Shown here piece by piece: positions 56,253-64,000 of a DNA stretch of 64,000 bases. The number at the start of each line of letters is the position of its first letter. Positions within the stretch are counted from its first letter, which is position 1. A program made the translations under genes and the position numbers. Source of the stretch: Rhodothermales bacterium (GTDB taxonomy: Bacteria > Bacteroidota > Rhodothermia > Rhodothermales > Bin80). The notes below the pieces were generated by a model. It worked only from the letters and a program-made list of their open reading frames with translations. It ran no database searches and was not told the origin of the DNA. The stretch is from contig CATQHT010000003.1 of assembly GCA_958296045.1 (NCBI GenBank), positions 817,246-881,245 of the forward strand, given 5' to 3'.

Positions 56253-56631
56253 TCAGTTTAACGCCTTGAAACTTTAAAGATCCGCGGTTGCCTGGGGCCA
56301 CTCCCCGCCGTAGTTAAGTCCCGGCATTGCCTCCTAAAACCACGAAAAGGCCTCCGTCAACGGGGCTTGCGCGTGCCCCTTGGGCAGCCCACCCAACGTC
56401 TGCTGATGACCTCCTGCGTATGAAGAAGGCATGACGATGCGGACTTTCGGCCGGTAACGGCGATGTGGCGTGAGATATGTGCCCCCTGAATGGGTATCTT
56501 AGCGCAGTGCCTTGAAATACATAGGACGCTGCGGGAATCTTGACCGAAGTCCCGGTTGCCGTAGAGCGTCGCGCCGCTGGATGTCCCAGCCGAGATACCC
56601 ACTGTCTAGCCGCCCAGACGGGCATCTTGAT
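56253..56631. other. Intergenic region upstream of the metal operon
   Basis: About 380 bases with no supportable gene. The left edge carries the A/T-rich operator-like tract of the metal operon; the rest looks non-coding on both strands (Arg/Ser-rich chance frames only). The promoter for the Cys-rich peptide cassette probably lies in the right part. Confidence 0.4.
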
Positions 56632-56953
56632 ATGAAAACTGTAACGCACGTTTTGACGCGCGCACACTCGTTATAGTGGCGCTAATCGCGGGCGCATACC
56701 TCGCTGGCGGGGTTGTAGCGCCGTGATCAACCCCGACGACGCACAGGCGACGACAGCGCCCTGTGATGGTGGAAAATGCTATAGTTACCCCTGCGGCAGC
56801 TATGGGGGGGCCGACTGGCTGTGTGGCGTTTGCGCGGTGTTCCCCGAGCATGATCCTGCGCATCGTTGCGGGTATGTTGTAATGGATATCGACGGCGACG
56901 GCGAAGATGAGGTGAAGTGTTTCCACGGCCAATGCGGCAGCAACCAACCTTAG
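56632..56953 (+). CDS. Small secreted-like Cys-rich peptide (8 Cys), possibly frameshifted leader
   Basis: The clear coding part starts at GTG 56723: 76 residues with eight Cys (CDGGKCYSYPC, WLCGVC, HRC, VKC, GQC) and an EF-hand-like DIDGDGEDE. It lacks a signal peptide. Just upstream, other frames encode one: ATG 56632 opens MKTVTHVLTRAH, and a third frame reads LVIVALIAGAYLAGGVVAP ending where the peptide begins. Two single-base shifts would join them into a normal exported pre-peptide. I therefore annotate the whole span, with the caution that either indels/assembly errors exist or only 56723-56953 is real. Short Cys-rich NVEALA-type peptides preceding six-bladed propeller genes are a Bacteroidota pattern that this resembles. 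Confidence 0.55.
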
Positions 56954-58213
56954 ATGAGGCAGACACTGCTGATACCGCTGCTGATGCCACTGCTGTTAAC
57001 GACCTGCCAGAAAGATGGGGGTCGCGGCGGAGAGGGCCCTACGACGCGCGACTACCAGCCGATAGCCCGGTCGGATTTCCCGCATGAATTCAGTATATCA
57101 GGTACCCCAGATGTAGTCGGTAGTGTCCAGTGGTATCCACCTCCTGACAGCATCCCTTCGGTCACAGATCCGCGGTTCATCATTTATGATGAACCGCAGG
57201 ACACACTGCACTGGATGTTGGATGCGCTCCGCGGTGGGCACATGGTTGGCGTAGCAGAGGGAGATCCAGACGAGATGCTTGGCTGGACAGCCGACGTAGC
57301 GGTAGGCGACAGCCTCGTGTACTACCTGGATGGGAGTTACAGTCATGTCCGCGCCTATACTTTTGAGGGCCATCTGGCAGACATCTTCGGTGGTCCTGGG
57401 GCCGGACCGGGCGAAATAGGCGCGTTTCCAAAGCTTGCCGTTACGGGTACAGGCAACAATGTGCATGTGGTGGTTGGATCCGTTCCGCGCAGCGTGTCGG
57501 TGTTCAGGAAGCGCCTAGATGGCAGCCATGTATTCCAGACATCATTCAGGGCTACCGTTGAACTCGGTAGTGGTGAGATGTGCGCGATGCATGGGCACCT
57601 CTACACCACAGGGGATTCCGAAGGACACGAGGGAGTAATCCACAAACACACGCTGGAGGGGAAATACGTCTCATCGTTCGGTGTGGGCTCCAGGCACCCC
57701 CACGTCATCGTTCGAAGGGGTATGTCCGAGAATGGCAGCCTAGAGTGCAATGAGACGCATCGAATTCTTCTGCTTACCCTGCCCAGCGCTCCGATAGCGA
57801 CCGCATTCACCGAGTCGGGAGACATGATTTGGCGAATCAGGTTTGGAGATGCACGAATAGGACCAAGACTAGTGCTGTATGACAAGCAAGGCGATCTGTT
57901 TGGCTTCGTCCCCTCGGCCTATGTTGCTGTTGGTGAATCGTACGATATCGAGATTAAGGGGGGAGCGCGCGGAGACTCGTTCTGGCTGGCTCGCCGTGAA
58001 AACCGGCCCAAAGACGTCCGAGATCGCTGGGCGCACCACTTCTACAAAGTGGATGTGTTATCGGGGCGGGGCGAATATCTGGGGATGCGCCCGGCCAAAT
58101 CAGCTTTCGGGAAAAGGCGTGTGTGGGCCATAGATCAGGAGAATCTGTACACTACCCAACACGACCCGTATCCCCAATTGGGAATCCATCCTATACCGGA
58201 CGCAACACGTTGA
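56954..58213 (+). CDS. Six-bladed beta-propeller lipoprotein
   Basis: 419 residues starting two bases after the Cys-rich peptide's stop. An N-terminal hydrophobic stretch with lipobox-like LLTTC (Cys18) is followed by NHL/6-bladed propeller repeats; the blade motif GGPGAGPGEIGAFPKLAV (near 145) is characteristic. Later blades contain VSVFRKRLDGSHVF, LEGKYVSSFGVGS, GDLFGF and YLGMRPA. Bacteroidota carry such BF3164-like lipoproteins beside small exported peptides; function unknown. The tight spacing suggests co-translation with the peptide. Confidence 0.83.
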   Translation: MRQTLLIPLLMPLLLTTCQKDGGRGGEGPTTRDYQPIARSDFPHEFSISGTPDVVGSVQWYPPPDSIPSVTDPRFIIYDEPQDTLHWMLDALRGGHMVGVAEGDPDEMLGWTADVAVGDSLVYYLDGSYSHVRAYTFEGHLADIFGGPGAGPGEIGAFPKLAVTGTGNNVHVVVGSVPRSVSVFRKRLDGSHVFQTSFRATVELGSGEMCAMHGHLYTTGDSEGHEGVIHKHTLEGKYVSSFGVGSRHPHVIVRRGMSENGSLECNETHRILLLTLPSAPIATAFTESGDMIWRIRFGDARIGPRLVLYDKQGDLFGFVPSAYVAVGESYDIEIKGGARGDSFWLARRENRPKDVRDRWAHHFYKVDVLSGRGEYLGMRPAKSAFGKRRVWAIDQENLYTTQHDPYPQLGIHPIPDATR

Positions 58214-58224
58214 CGGACACGGCG

Positions 58225-58830
58225 GTGGACGGATATCGGGGAGGAAAGGCAAGGAAAGGGAGGGTACTCGTTTTGGTGTTGTCCACGACATTTGTGTTGG
58301 CAGCCTTAGGCGTTCTGCCTTTCCCGGCCATCACGGTCCGGTGGCCGGATGCGCACCACGAAGACTCGACGCACTACACGCCATCATTCACGGGGCCGCT
58401 GGAGCACAAACTCGTCCTGGTGTATTTCGGTTCTGCGGCTTGTGAGTGGTGTAACGATCCTGCTCTGCCTGCCGTGATTGACAGCGCGAAGGTCGCTGTG
58501 CGTGAACTGGCCGCAGTACGCGGTACGTCGTTTTCGGCGGTGGGTATCGCCATAGACTGGGATACAGAAGACGGCGTGGACCACTTGAAAAGCGTCGGTG
58601 ACTTTGATGAGATTGCCACGGGGCGCAGGGAGTTCGGGTTGGGTGCGCGCACGTACTCGCACCTGCTGGATGGGACACCCCAGGTGTCTGTGCTGGAGCG
58701 CATGGCATTGAACTCCGATGCAGGACCCAACCAGCGCTTTACGGAAAAGGAGCTGATTCGCTATACCAGCTTGGCTGGCATCGCTTCCTGGGTCCGGCGG
58801 GTCGCCCCGACGCCTGTGGGAGCGAACTAA
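58225..58830 (+). CDS. Membrane-anchored thioredoxin-like protein with CxxC
   Basis: About 201 residues from GTG 58225; TTG 58210, overlapping the previous stop, is an alternative. A single N-terminal membrane helix (RVLVLVLSTTFVLAALGVLPF) is followed by a thioredoxin-like domain: KLVLVYFGSAACEWCNDPALP (CEWC active-site motif), GIAIDWDTEDGVDHL, and a late GTPQVSVLERMAL containing the cis-Pro-like TPQ. It faces the periplasm. Coming after an 8-Cys peptide and a propeller lipoprotein, it could form or isomerise disulfides in that peptide (inference). Confidence 0.8.
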   Translation: MDGYRGGKARKGRVLVLVLSTTFVLAALGVLPFPAITVRWPDAHHEDSTHYTPSFTGPLEHKLVLVYFGSAACEWCNDPALPAVIDSAKVAVRELAAVRGTSFSAVGIAIDWDTEDGVDHLKSVGDFDEIATGRREFGLGARTYSHLLDGTPQVSVLERMALNSDAGPNQRFTEKELIRYTSLAGIASWVRRVAPTPVGAN

Positions 58831-59483
58831 GGGCTGGCGAGATATTAGGGTAGCCCTGCCCTGTACTCACGCGAGCAACTTAACAACGCGTCATCAAGAT
58901 GCATAGGGCGGGTACAGCTTCGGCACCAGCCATGCGGTTATCCGACAAGTAAAGTATGGCCCTTCGTAGCGGTAGGCCTGGGCTTCACGCTGAAGGCGAC
59001 TTGAGCACTTTTCTCAGTGGTAGGTGCGCAAGGCCAAGTCTGAGCGCGTAGCAGGCGTGGGTCACGGGTGTACGCACCGACCTCGAAAGGCGCGAGCAGT
59101 CCCCTTGCTCTGCGGGTATGCATCTTGTGCAGCGTGCGGTGAGAGAAACAACTGAGATTGCCGAACCGAGGCCATTCGCTATAGTGGCGGGCGCTCCACA
59201 AAGTTGTATATCGCTCCGAGGTCTTCGTAGGCTCTGGCTCGCAGCTGCTGACTTGCGGTACCGTGCTGGATTGATTCGTGCCCAGGCTGCATAATCCTAT
59301 CCAAGCTGGACACTTTTGGGGGGTTGCTTGCGCCTGTCGCGTGGCTGGGTAGGGGCCTTTCTTGCTTTGCGATACTGGCTTGTTGCGGCGGAGCAGTGGC
59401 GGTAGCGGCGGGGATCATTCAGGTGGCTAATATCAGGGACTCATTCACCAACCGAGTTTCTGATACCAAACAAGCGAGCGTCA
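58831..59483. other. Long spacer, partly decayed coding sequence
   Basis: About 650 bases without an intact gene. On the minus strand two frames meet near 59190: one ending YEDLGAIYNFVERPPL and the next continuing YSEWPRFGNLS. This looks like one protein broken by a frameshift, but I do not recognise it. Since an IS21 relic starts at 59484, the stretch is probably insertion-sequence debris. Confidence 0.4.
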
Positions 59484-60260
59484 ATGCGAACGATTAGGGA
59501 CGTGCTTCGGCTGCAATTCCGAGAGCCGTATAGTCTGCGCAAGATTGCGCGGTGTCCGTCCCTGTCGGCCACTACGGTGAGCAGGTACTTGGAGCATGCG
59601 AAGCATGCGGGTCTGCCCTGGCCACTGCCGGAGGATTTGGATGATCATGGTTTGGAGTCACGCCTGTATGCGAAGGCTCCGGTGCGCGACATGTCTGAGC
59701 CAATCTGGGAGGAGGCGCATCGGAAGCTGTCGGGGTCGAGCGTGACGCTTAAGTTAGTCTGGAAGGACTACCGTGCGACGTATCCGGATGGTTACAGCTA
59801 CAGTCGTTTCTGTGCCCTATACCGTGCTTGATGCGACCGCACGCAGGTGACGATGCATCTGCACCACAAGGCGGGTGAGAAGCTCTATGTGGACTTTGCG
59901 GGCATGACGATTAAGGTGCGTGATCGGGAGAAGCCGGCTCAGATCTTTGTGGCCACGATGGGATTTTCCAGATACGTGTACGCGGAGGCCGTGCCGGACC
60001 AGACGCTGAGGAGCTTATTGGCGCGCATCGCCGGGCCTTTGAGTTTTTCGGTGCTGTACCGGCGACGGTGGTGCCTGACAACTTGAAGGCGGCCGTCAAG
60101 AAGGCGCACCGTTTCGATCCAGAATTCAACCCTACCTACCAGGAGATGTGCGAGCATTACGATCTGTGGCTCTGCCGGCTCGCGCGAGAAAGCCAAGGGA
60201 TAAGGCCAAGGTCGAATCGGCGGTCAAAGTAGTGTCACAGTCGATTCTGGCCGCCCTGGA
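59484..60260 (+). pseudogene. istA: IS21-family transposase IstA relic
   Basis: Three frames carry consecutive parts of IstA. The first is the HTH N-terminus MRTIRDVLRLQF, SATTVSRYLEHAKHAGLPWPLPEDLDD. A second frame has the integrase core VTMHLHHKAGEKLYVDFAGMTIKV and [16 protein letters not shown]. After another shift come [35 protein letters not shown] and [17 protein letters not shown]. The last third and istB are missing, so the element is dead. It abuts the 3' end of the TolB-like lipoprotein gene. Confidence 0.88.
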
Positions 60261-60342
60261 TGCTGTCCCTTACCTCACGCTGGACATGCCCAATGAGCGG
60301 ATTGCAGAGGGGATGGTTACCATGGGGCCGTGCGCCTTCGTC

Positions 60343-61482
60343 TTAGTGCACGGACTGAAAAGCGGAATCGACCGCGTGGGGCTCGGCAATCCAGTCGGCC
60401 ACGAAGACGTTGGTGTCGAGACTGGGTGTGCGGCTCACGTTGCGGTTGGAGGCAAAGACCAGGCGTGTACCGTCGAAGGAGAACATAGGAAAGGCATCAA
60501 ACGTGTTGGAGTGCGTGATCTTCTCGGGAGTGCCTCCGTCGAGGGAGATGGAATAGAGGGCAAAGATCGGGCGCCCGCCGCCGTTCGCGCTCTCAAAGTT
60601 GGATGCGAACAAGATATGCTGTCCGTCGGGATGAAAGAACGGGGCCCAGTTGGCTCCTGGCAGGTCCGTCACCTGGCGCACATTGCTGCCGTCATTGTCG
60701 GCCACGTAGATGTTCATGCTGGACGGTTCTACATAGTTGTCCTTCAGCAGCGCCACATACCGGTCGGCTTCCGCTCCTTGGGGCCGGCTCGCACGCCATA
60801 CGATCTGACGGGAGTCTGGAGAAAAGAAGGCTCCACCATCGTAGCCCAGCGTGTTGGTGAGCTGCAGAAGGGCGCCTGTGGCCATCTCATAGCGCCAGAG
60901 CTCCAGGTCTCCAGATCGTGTAGACGTGAACACCACGTAACGGCCATCCGGCGACACGGTGGCTTCGGCATCGTACCCGGGCCCGCTGATCAGCGCGCGC
61001 GGGTGGTCCACGGAGTCCGGCGACGCGACATAGATGTCAAACGACGCATAGATGGGCCACACGTAGGTGTTGCTCTGTGGAAGCGGTGGCGGACACACGG
61101 AGGATGCTGCATGCGTGGACGCGTAAATCATGCGCCCGTCCGGCAGAAAGTACCCGCATGTGGTGCGCCCGCGGCCTGTGGAAACCAGCTCTGGACCTGC
61201 CTGGCCATGGGCATCCATCACAAACTGCTGATCACACCCTTGCGGATTGATGCCTTGCCAGTCCGACTGGAAGATGAGCAGAGCGTCATCGAAGCTCCAG
61301 TACGCTTCCGCGTTGTTGCCGCCGAAGGTGAGCTGACGCACGTTGCGCAGGTGCAGCTCACCGGTGAAGCGCAGCGAATCGGACGATGGATCATACCCAG
61401 CATCCGGCGCGGGCTGCACCCCCTCGCATGCGCTAAGCACCAATAGCAGCGCCACCTTCAGTATTGCAAACATCCTGGTCAT
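60343..61482 (-). CDS. TolB-like PD40 beta-propeller lipoprotein
   Basis: 379 residues from ATG 61482 (an in-frame extension to 61530 lacks a signal). Lipobox LVLSAC with Cys19. Repeated PD40/WD40-like motifs: NAEAYWSFDDALLIFQSD, AEATVSPDGRYVVFTSTRSGDLELW, GGAFFSPDSRQIVWRASRP, WAPFFHPDGQHILFASN and FPMFSFDGTRLVFASNR. The protein probably lies on the periplasmic side of a membrane as a binding scaffold; no TolB-Pal genes are near. It diverges from the thioredoxin gene, with 133 bases between them for two promoters. Confidence 0.88.
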   Translation of the reverse strand: MTRMFAILKVALLLVLSACEGVQPAPDAGYDPSSDSLRFTGELHLRNVRQLTFGGNNAEAYWSFDDALLIFQSDWQGINPQGCDQQFVMDAHGQAGPELVSTGRGRTTCGYFLPDGRMIYASTHAASSVCPPPLPQSNTYVWPIYASFDIYVASPDSVDHPRALISGPGYDAEATVSPDGRYVVFTSTRSGDLELWRYEMATGALLQLTNTLGYDGGAFFSPDSRQIVWRASRPQGAEADRYVALLKDNYVEPSSMNIYVADNDGSNVRQVTDLPGANWAPFFHPDGQHILFASNFESANGGGRPIFALYSISLDGGTPEKITHSNTFDAFPMFSFDGTRLVFASNRNVSRTPSLDTNVFVADWIAEPHAVDSAFQSVH

Positions 61483-61615
61483 TGCAGCTTGACCTGCTTG
61501 TTTTTGCGTGCGATCCCGATTCAACGGCATAGCGGGCAGGAGGTCACACGGCAGCTATCCCTGTGCACGCGCGTATAAGGTGTCGACGCACTGTTCGACA
61601 CTGGCCCGTGGTACC

Positions 61616-62410
61616 ATGCCCTTCGACTTTCCAAAAGATGTCTTGGCCCGAAGCCACCAGGTTCCGGTGCTGGTGGACTTCTGGGCACCGTGGTGCGGCC
61701 CCTGCCGCGTCCTGGGTCCCATCCTGGACAAGGTTGCTGCCGATAACGGGGGAGCCTGGGAGCTCTGCAAAGTTAATACGGACGAGCATCCAAGCATTTC
61801 GCAAGAATACGGCATCCGCGGCATTCCCGCGGTCAAGCTTTTTGTCGATGGCCGCGTCGCGGATGAGTTCACTGGGGCCCTTCCCGAGACCCAGGTGCGT
61901 GCATGGTTGCGCAAGGCGCTGCCTTCGCGCGTCGCCCTTGAGGTGCAGCAATCCGAAGAAGCCATCGTCGCGGGCCAAGGTGGCGCTGCAACGATAAAGG
62001 AGCTGGAAGGGGTCCTGACGGACGAACCGGGCCACAGTCGTGCAAGGATCAGGCTGGCGCAACTATTGGCCCTTTCGGATCTGACGCGCGCATTAACGCT
62101 GCTGAAGGGGACCGACCCCGAAGCGGACCTCTTGCAGGTCGTGGAGGCCATTCGGGCGCTTGACCGCTTTCAACCGGGCAATCCGCTCCCAGACGGCCCG
62201 GGGCAAGGGCCCTTCGGGCGCGCCTGCGCGGCATTTGCCCATGGCGATGCGGACGGAGCAGCAAAGAGCATCATCGAATTGCTGCAGGCGGACCGGTACT
62301 ACCACGATGATGCGGGCCGTAAGTTCGGCGTAGCCATATTCACCATCCTTGGCCCCGGGCACCCGGTGACGAAGGCGCACCGGCGCACCTTCGACATGTG
62401 GCTCTACTGA
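61616..62410 (+). CDS. Thioredoxin with C-terminal TPR-like region (CnoX/YbbN-type)
   Basis: 264 residues from ATG 61616. The thioredoxin domain has VLVDFWAPWCGPCRVLGPIL (active site WCGPC), KVNTDEHPSISQEYGIRGIPAVKLFVDG with cis-Pro, and FTGALPETQVRAWL. The second half (120-264) is helical, fitting TPR-like repeats. E. coli CnoX combines these parts as a redox-active holdase; here the CGPC motif is intact, so reductase activity is expected. A hairpin at 62421-62438 separates it from the convergent arsS. Confidence 0.9.
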   Translation: MPFDFPKDVLARSHQVPVLVDFWAPWCGPCRVLGPILDKVAADNGGAWELCKVNTDEHPSISQEYGIRGIPAVKLFVDGRVADEFTGALPETQVRAWLRKALPSRVALEVQQSEEAIVAGQGGAATIKELEGVLTDEPGHSRARIRLAQLLALSDLTRALTLLKGTDPEADLLQVVEAIRALDRFQPGNPLPDGPGQGPFGRACAAFAHGDADGAAKSIIELLQADRYYHDDAGRKFGVAIFTILGPGHPVTKAHRRTFDMWLY

Positions 62411-62420
62411 AGGCTGCGTA

Positions 62421-62438
62421 CCACCCGCGTGCGGGTGG
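62421..62438. terminator. Hairpin between convergent genes
   Basis: CCACCCGC / GCGGGTGG, a perfect 8-base palindromic stem, sits in the 45-base gap between the thioredoxin gene and arsS, whose stops face each other. There is no T-run, so it is a plausible but unproven two-way terminator. Confidence 0.55.
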
Positions 62439-62455
62439 CCGGATGTACATCAGCG

Positions 62456-63580
62456 TCACGAAATCGCCCCGCCGCAGCTGCTGCCGGCCCCGGCAGTGCA
62501 TCCGTAGCAGTGTCGTCCGGTACGGATAGTATGCTGACGCCATGCCTGAAGGTCAAAGTCCCCCACATGGGCGTTGCGCCCATTCAGGTCCATAACCATG
62601 TCAAGCTGCTGATTGAAGTCACAATCATAGAGATAGCCGTCCCATGACACCGACAGCGTGCTGCGGCACATCAGCCCCGCGATGGTTGCCGGGTTAAAGG
62701 CAGCCAACAGCCTGTCAAGGTAGGAGGTCACCTGGCCCGTCTCGAGCAGCCATTCCAGAAACCTTGACATCGGGATATTATTCAGCGTCAGCAGGCGATC
62801 AAAGCGCACGCTATGGTTGGACAGGAGCGCTGCCTTCCATTCGCGTTCCAGCGAGCTCTGCCGGCCGGACAGGTATGCACCCACAGGGTTGGTCACCAGC
62901 GTCAGCACACGGCGCGGGTCACCAAACCCGTAGCCGGCCTCGTTGAGGCGCGTAAGCGCCAAGAGTGATTTGCGGTAAGCGCCGGTGCCCCGCTGGGCGT
63001 CGGTCTTCAGTTGCCGATAGTGCGGCAGGGAGCACACTACTTCGACGCCCCGCTCGGCAAACCACTGCGGCAGGTGCGTGAACCGCCGTGCCAGAAGGAT
63101 GGTAAGGTTACAGCGGTCCATGACGTGGATGCCGCGTGCCACACACTCTTCTATGAGGTATTCAAAATGCGGATTGAGCTCCGGCGCGCCGCCTGTCAGG
63201 TCCACCACGCGTGGGCGGGTACGAATGATAAGATCAAGGCAGGCTTCCGCTGTGGCCTGGTCCATATTCTCTTCTGTGCGGTCCGGCCCTGCATCCACGT
63301 GGCAATGCCTGCAGGTCATGTTGCAGAGCTTGCCCAGGTTGAGCTGCACCACCTCTAGCGTTTCGGGCCGCAGCGCTGGCCAGCCGGATGCGGCCAGGTC
63401 GCTGTCAAAGTGGCCTGTCCCGGTGGGGCCCCCGCGAGTCTCTGCAGCGTTGAGGACACGGAACTGCTCGCGCGGCTCCACCAGGGGCGTTCCTCGCCAT
63501 GCCATCGACGAGGTGGCTCGCGGGCCATTCGCCGCGGGGGCAAGCGTATCCAGCGCGATAAAGTCGGTAGCAACCGTCAT
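62456..63580 (-). CDS. arsS: Arsenosugar biosynthesis radical SAM protein ArsS
   Basis: 374 residues from ATG 63580; an in-frame upstream extension overlaps the next gene and is not used. Radical-SAM cluster LNLGKLCNMTCRHCHVDAGPDR (CxxxCxxC), VVDLTGGAPELNPHF, and the C-terminal HCYGCTAGAGSSCGGA characteristic of ArsS. Some homologues are selenoproteins; the site here reads Cys and no in-frame TGA precedes the final stop. The enzyme adds the 5'-deoxyadenosyl group to dimethylarsinous acid to build arsenosugars. It is translated 5 bases after its peroxidase-like partner. Confidence 0.95.
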   Translation of the reverse strand: MTVATDFIALDTLAPAANGPRATSSMAWRGTPLVEPREQFRVLNAAETRGGPTGTGHFDSDLAASGWPALRPETLEVVQLNLGKLCNMTCRHCHVDAGPDRTEENMDQATAEACLDLIIRTRPRVVDLTGGAPELNPHFEYLIEECVARGIHVMDRCNLTILLARRFTHLPQWFAERGVEVVCSLPHYRQLKTDAQRGTGAYRKSLLALTRLNEAGYGFGDPRRVLTLVTNPVGAYLSGRQSSLEREWKAALLSNHSVRFDRLLTLNNIPMSRFLEWLLETGQVTSYLDRLLAAFNPATIAGLMCRSTLSVSWDGYLYDCDFNQQLDMVMDLNGRNAHVGDFDLQAWRQHTIRTGRHCYGCTAGAGSSCGGAIS

Positions 63581-63585
63581 CACAC

Positions 63586-63918
63586 CTACATAGAAAGGCG
63601 CTTGGCCTGATCGGCCATCTGGATGCCATGCACCAGTGAGGCGCCTCCGCGCAGGGCGCACGCCACGTGCACGGCTTCGGTCATCTGCTCCAGGTCGGAT
63701 CCGTGCTCGAGAGCGCTTGTGGTGTGCGCATCAATGCAGTACGGGCATTGCAGTGCGTGCGCCACCGCGAGCGCGATGAGCGCTTTCTCCCGTGCGGACA
63801 GCGCACCGTCTTCGAAGACCTTGTTGTAGTACGCAAAAAAGGCGTCCGCCAGCTCCTTGCCGCCCTCGCCTATCTCACCGAAGCGCGGCAGGTGGTTTCT
63901 GTGGTAATAGTGGTCCAT
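63586..63918 (-). CDS. Arsenosugar-associated peroxidase-like (carboxymuconolactone decarboxylase family) protein
   Basis: 110 residues, with CPYCIDAHTTSALEHG (the AhpD/CMD CxxC motif and nearby His) and a helix-rich plan. Such small proteins accompany arsS in many genomes, which supports both annotations. It probably handles thiol or peroxide chemistry in arsenic metabolism. It forms a two-gene operon with arsS, whose start follows 5 bases after its stop. Confidence 0.92.
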   Translation of the reverse strand: MDHYYHRNHLPRFGEIGEGGKELADAFFAYYNKVFEDGALSAREKALIALAVAHALQCPYCIDAHTTSALEHGSDLEQMTEAVHVACALRGGASLVHGIQMADQAKRLSM

Positions 63919-64000
63919 ACCCTCAACAGGTGCGTATTATACCCGGGCGCTAACGGCTGTTCCGGCCACGGCCGCGGACCTGGTCCATCAGGACCAGGCG

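Noticed and set aside
59179-59418. Minus-strand 79-aa frame containing YEDLGAIYNFVERPPL
   Set aside because: It looks protein-like and continues in another frame, but I could not assign a family, so it is mentioned only as decayed sequence.
60148-61446. 432-aa plus-strand frame with Gly/Val-rich translation
   Set aside because: It is antisense to the TolB-like lipoprotein gene, whose PD40 repeats and lipobox are clear; only its first ~35 codons belong to the IS21 relic.
1-64000. CRISPR arrays, rRNA genes or riboswitches
   Set aside because: No regularly spaced direct repeats, rRNA-like sequence or recognisable riboswitch core was seen on either strand by eye.

Overview
The window looks like a GC-rich chromosome segment from the Bacteroidota side of bacteria, most likely a Rhodothermota/Balneolota-like organism. 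This is inferred from family content, not from a marker gene. The evidence is a subtilase ending in a type IX secretion (T9SS) sorting domain, a choice-of-anchor-B lipoprotein with FG-GAP repeats, a TIGR02757/DUF2400 protein, metal-ABC permeases with C-terminal winged helices, a six-bladed propeller lipoprotein next to a small Cys-rich peptide, and an arsenosugar ArsS pair.

Region 1 (1-4769) is ordinary chromosome: the 3' part of an outer-membrane beta-barrel receptor, a tRNA-Leu(UAA), a two-domain cytidine deaminase and a secreted S8 peptidase. Region 2 (about 4770-19948) is an accessory/defence island. It carries a plus-strand cassette of C5-cytosine methyltransferase, a protein with two GHKL ATPase modules, and a receiver-domain protein, all with overlapping reading frames. 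It also carries a minus-strand cassette of ABC-type ATPase, putative PD-(D/E)XK protein, a frameshifted adenine-methyltransferase pseudogene and an AlbA_2 protein. An IS3-family relic and degenerate sequence follow.

Region 3 (19949-28134) holds a VWA-type membrane protein, MutS2, the anchor-B lipoprotein and a TPR protein. Region 4 (28221-41422) is a surface-polysaccharide locus. An acyltransferase, aminotransferase and oxidoreductase match the Wlb/Wbp logic for diacetamido-uronic acid sugars, and two nucleotide-sugar dehydrogenases lie further on. The locus also has a methyltransferase, a family 2 glycosyltransferase, GDP-mannose synthesis, and sulfate uptake plus PAPS synthesis, which suggests sulfated, uronate-containing glycans.

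Region 5 (41599-52323) encodes a tripartite RND efflux system whose pump has a very large extra hydrophobic insert, then Mpl (murein peptide recycling) and a CcmF/CcsA-like cytochrome c assembly protein. Region 6 (52307-56221) is a Mn/Zn/Fe-type ABC transporter operon on the minus strand with a DtxR/MntR-like palindrome upstream. Region 7 (56222-60342) holds a Cys-rich peptide, a propeller lipoprotein, a membrane thioredoxin-like protein and an IS21 istA relic. Region 8 (60343-63918) holds a TolB-like lipoprotein, a thioredoxin-TPR protein, and the arsenosugar genes arsS and its peroxidase-like partner.

All identifications come from reading motifs by eye. No database search, structure prediction or terminator/promoter software was run.
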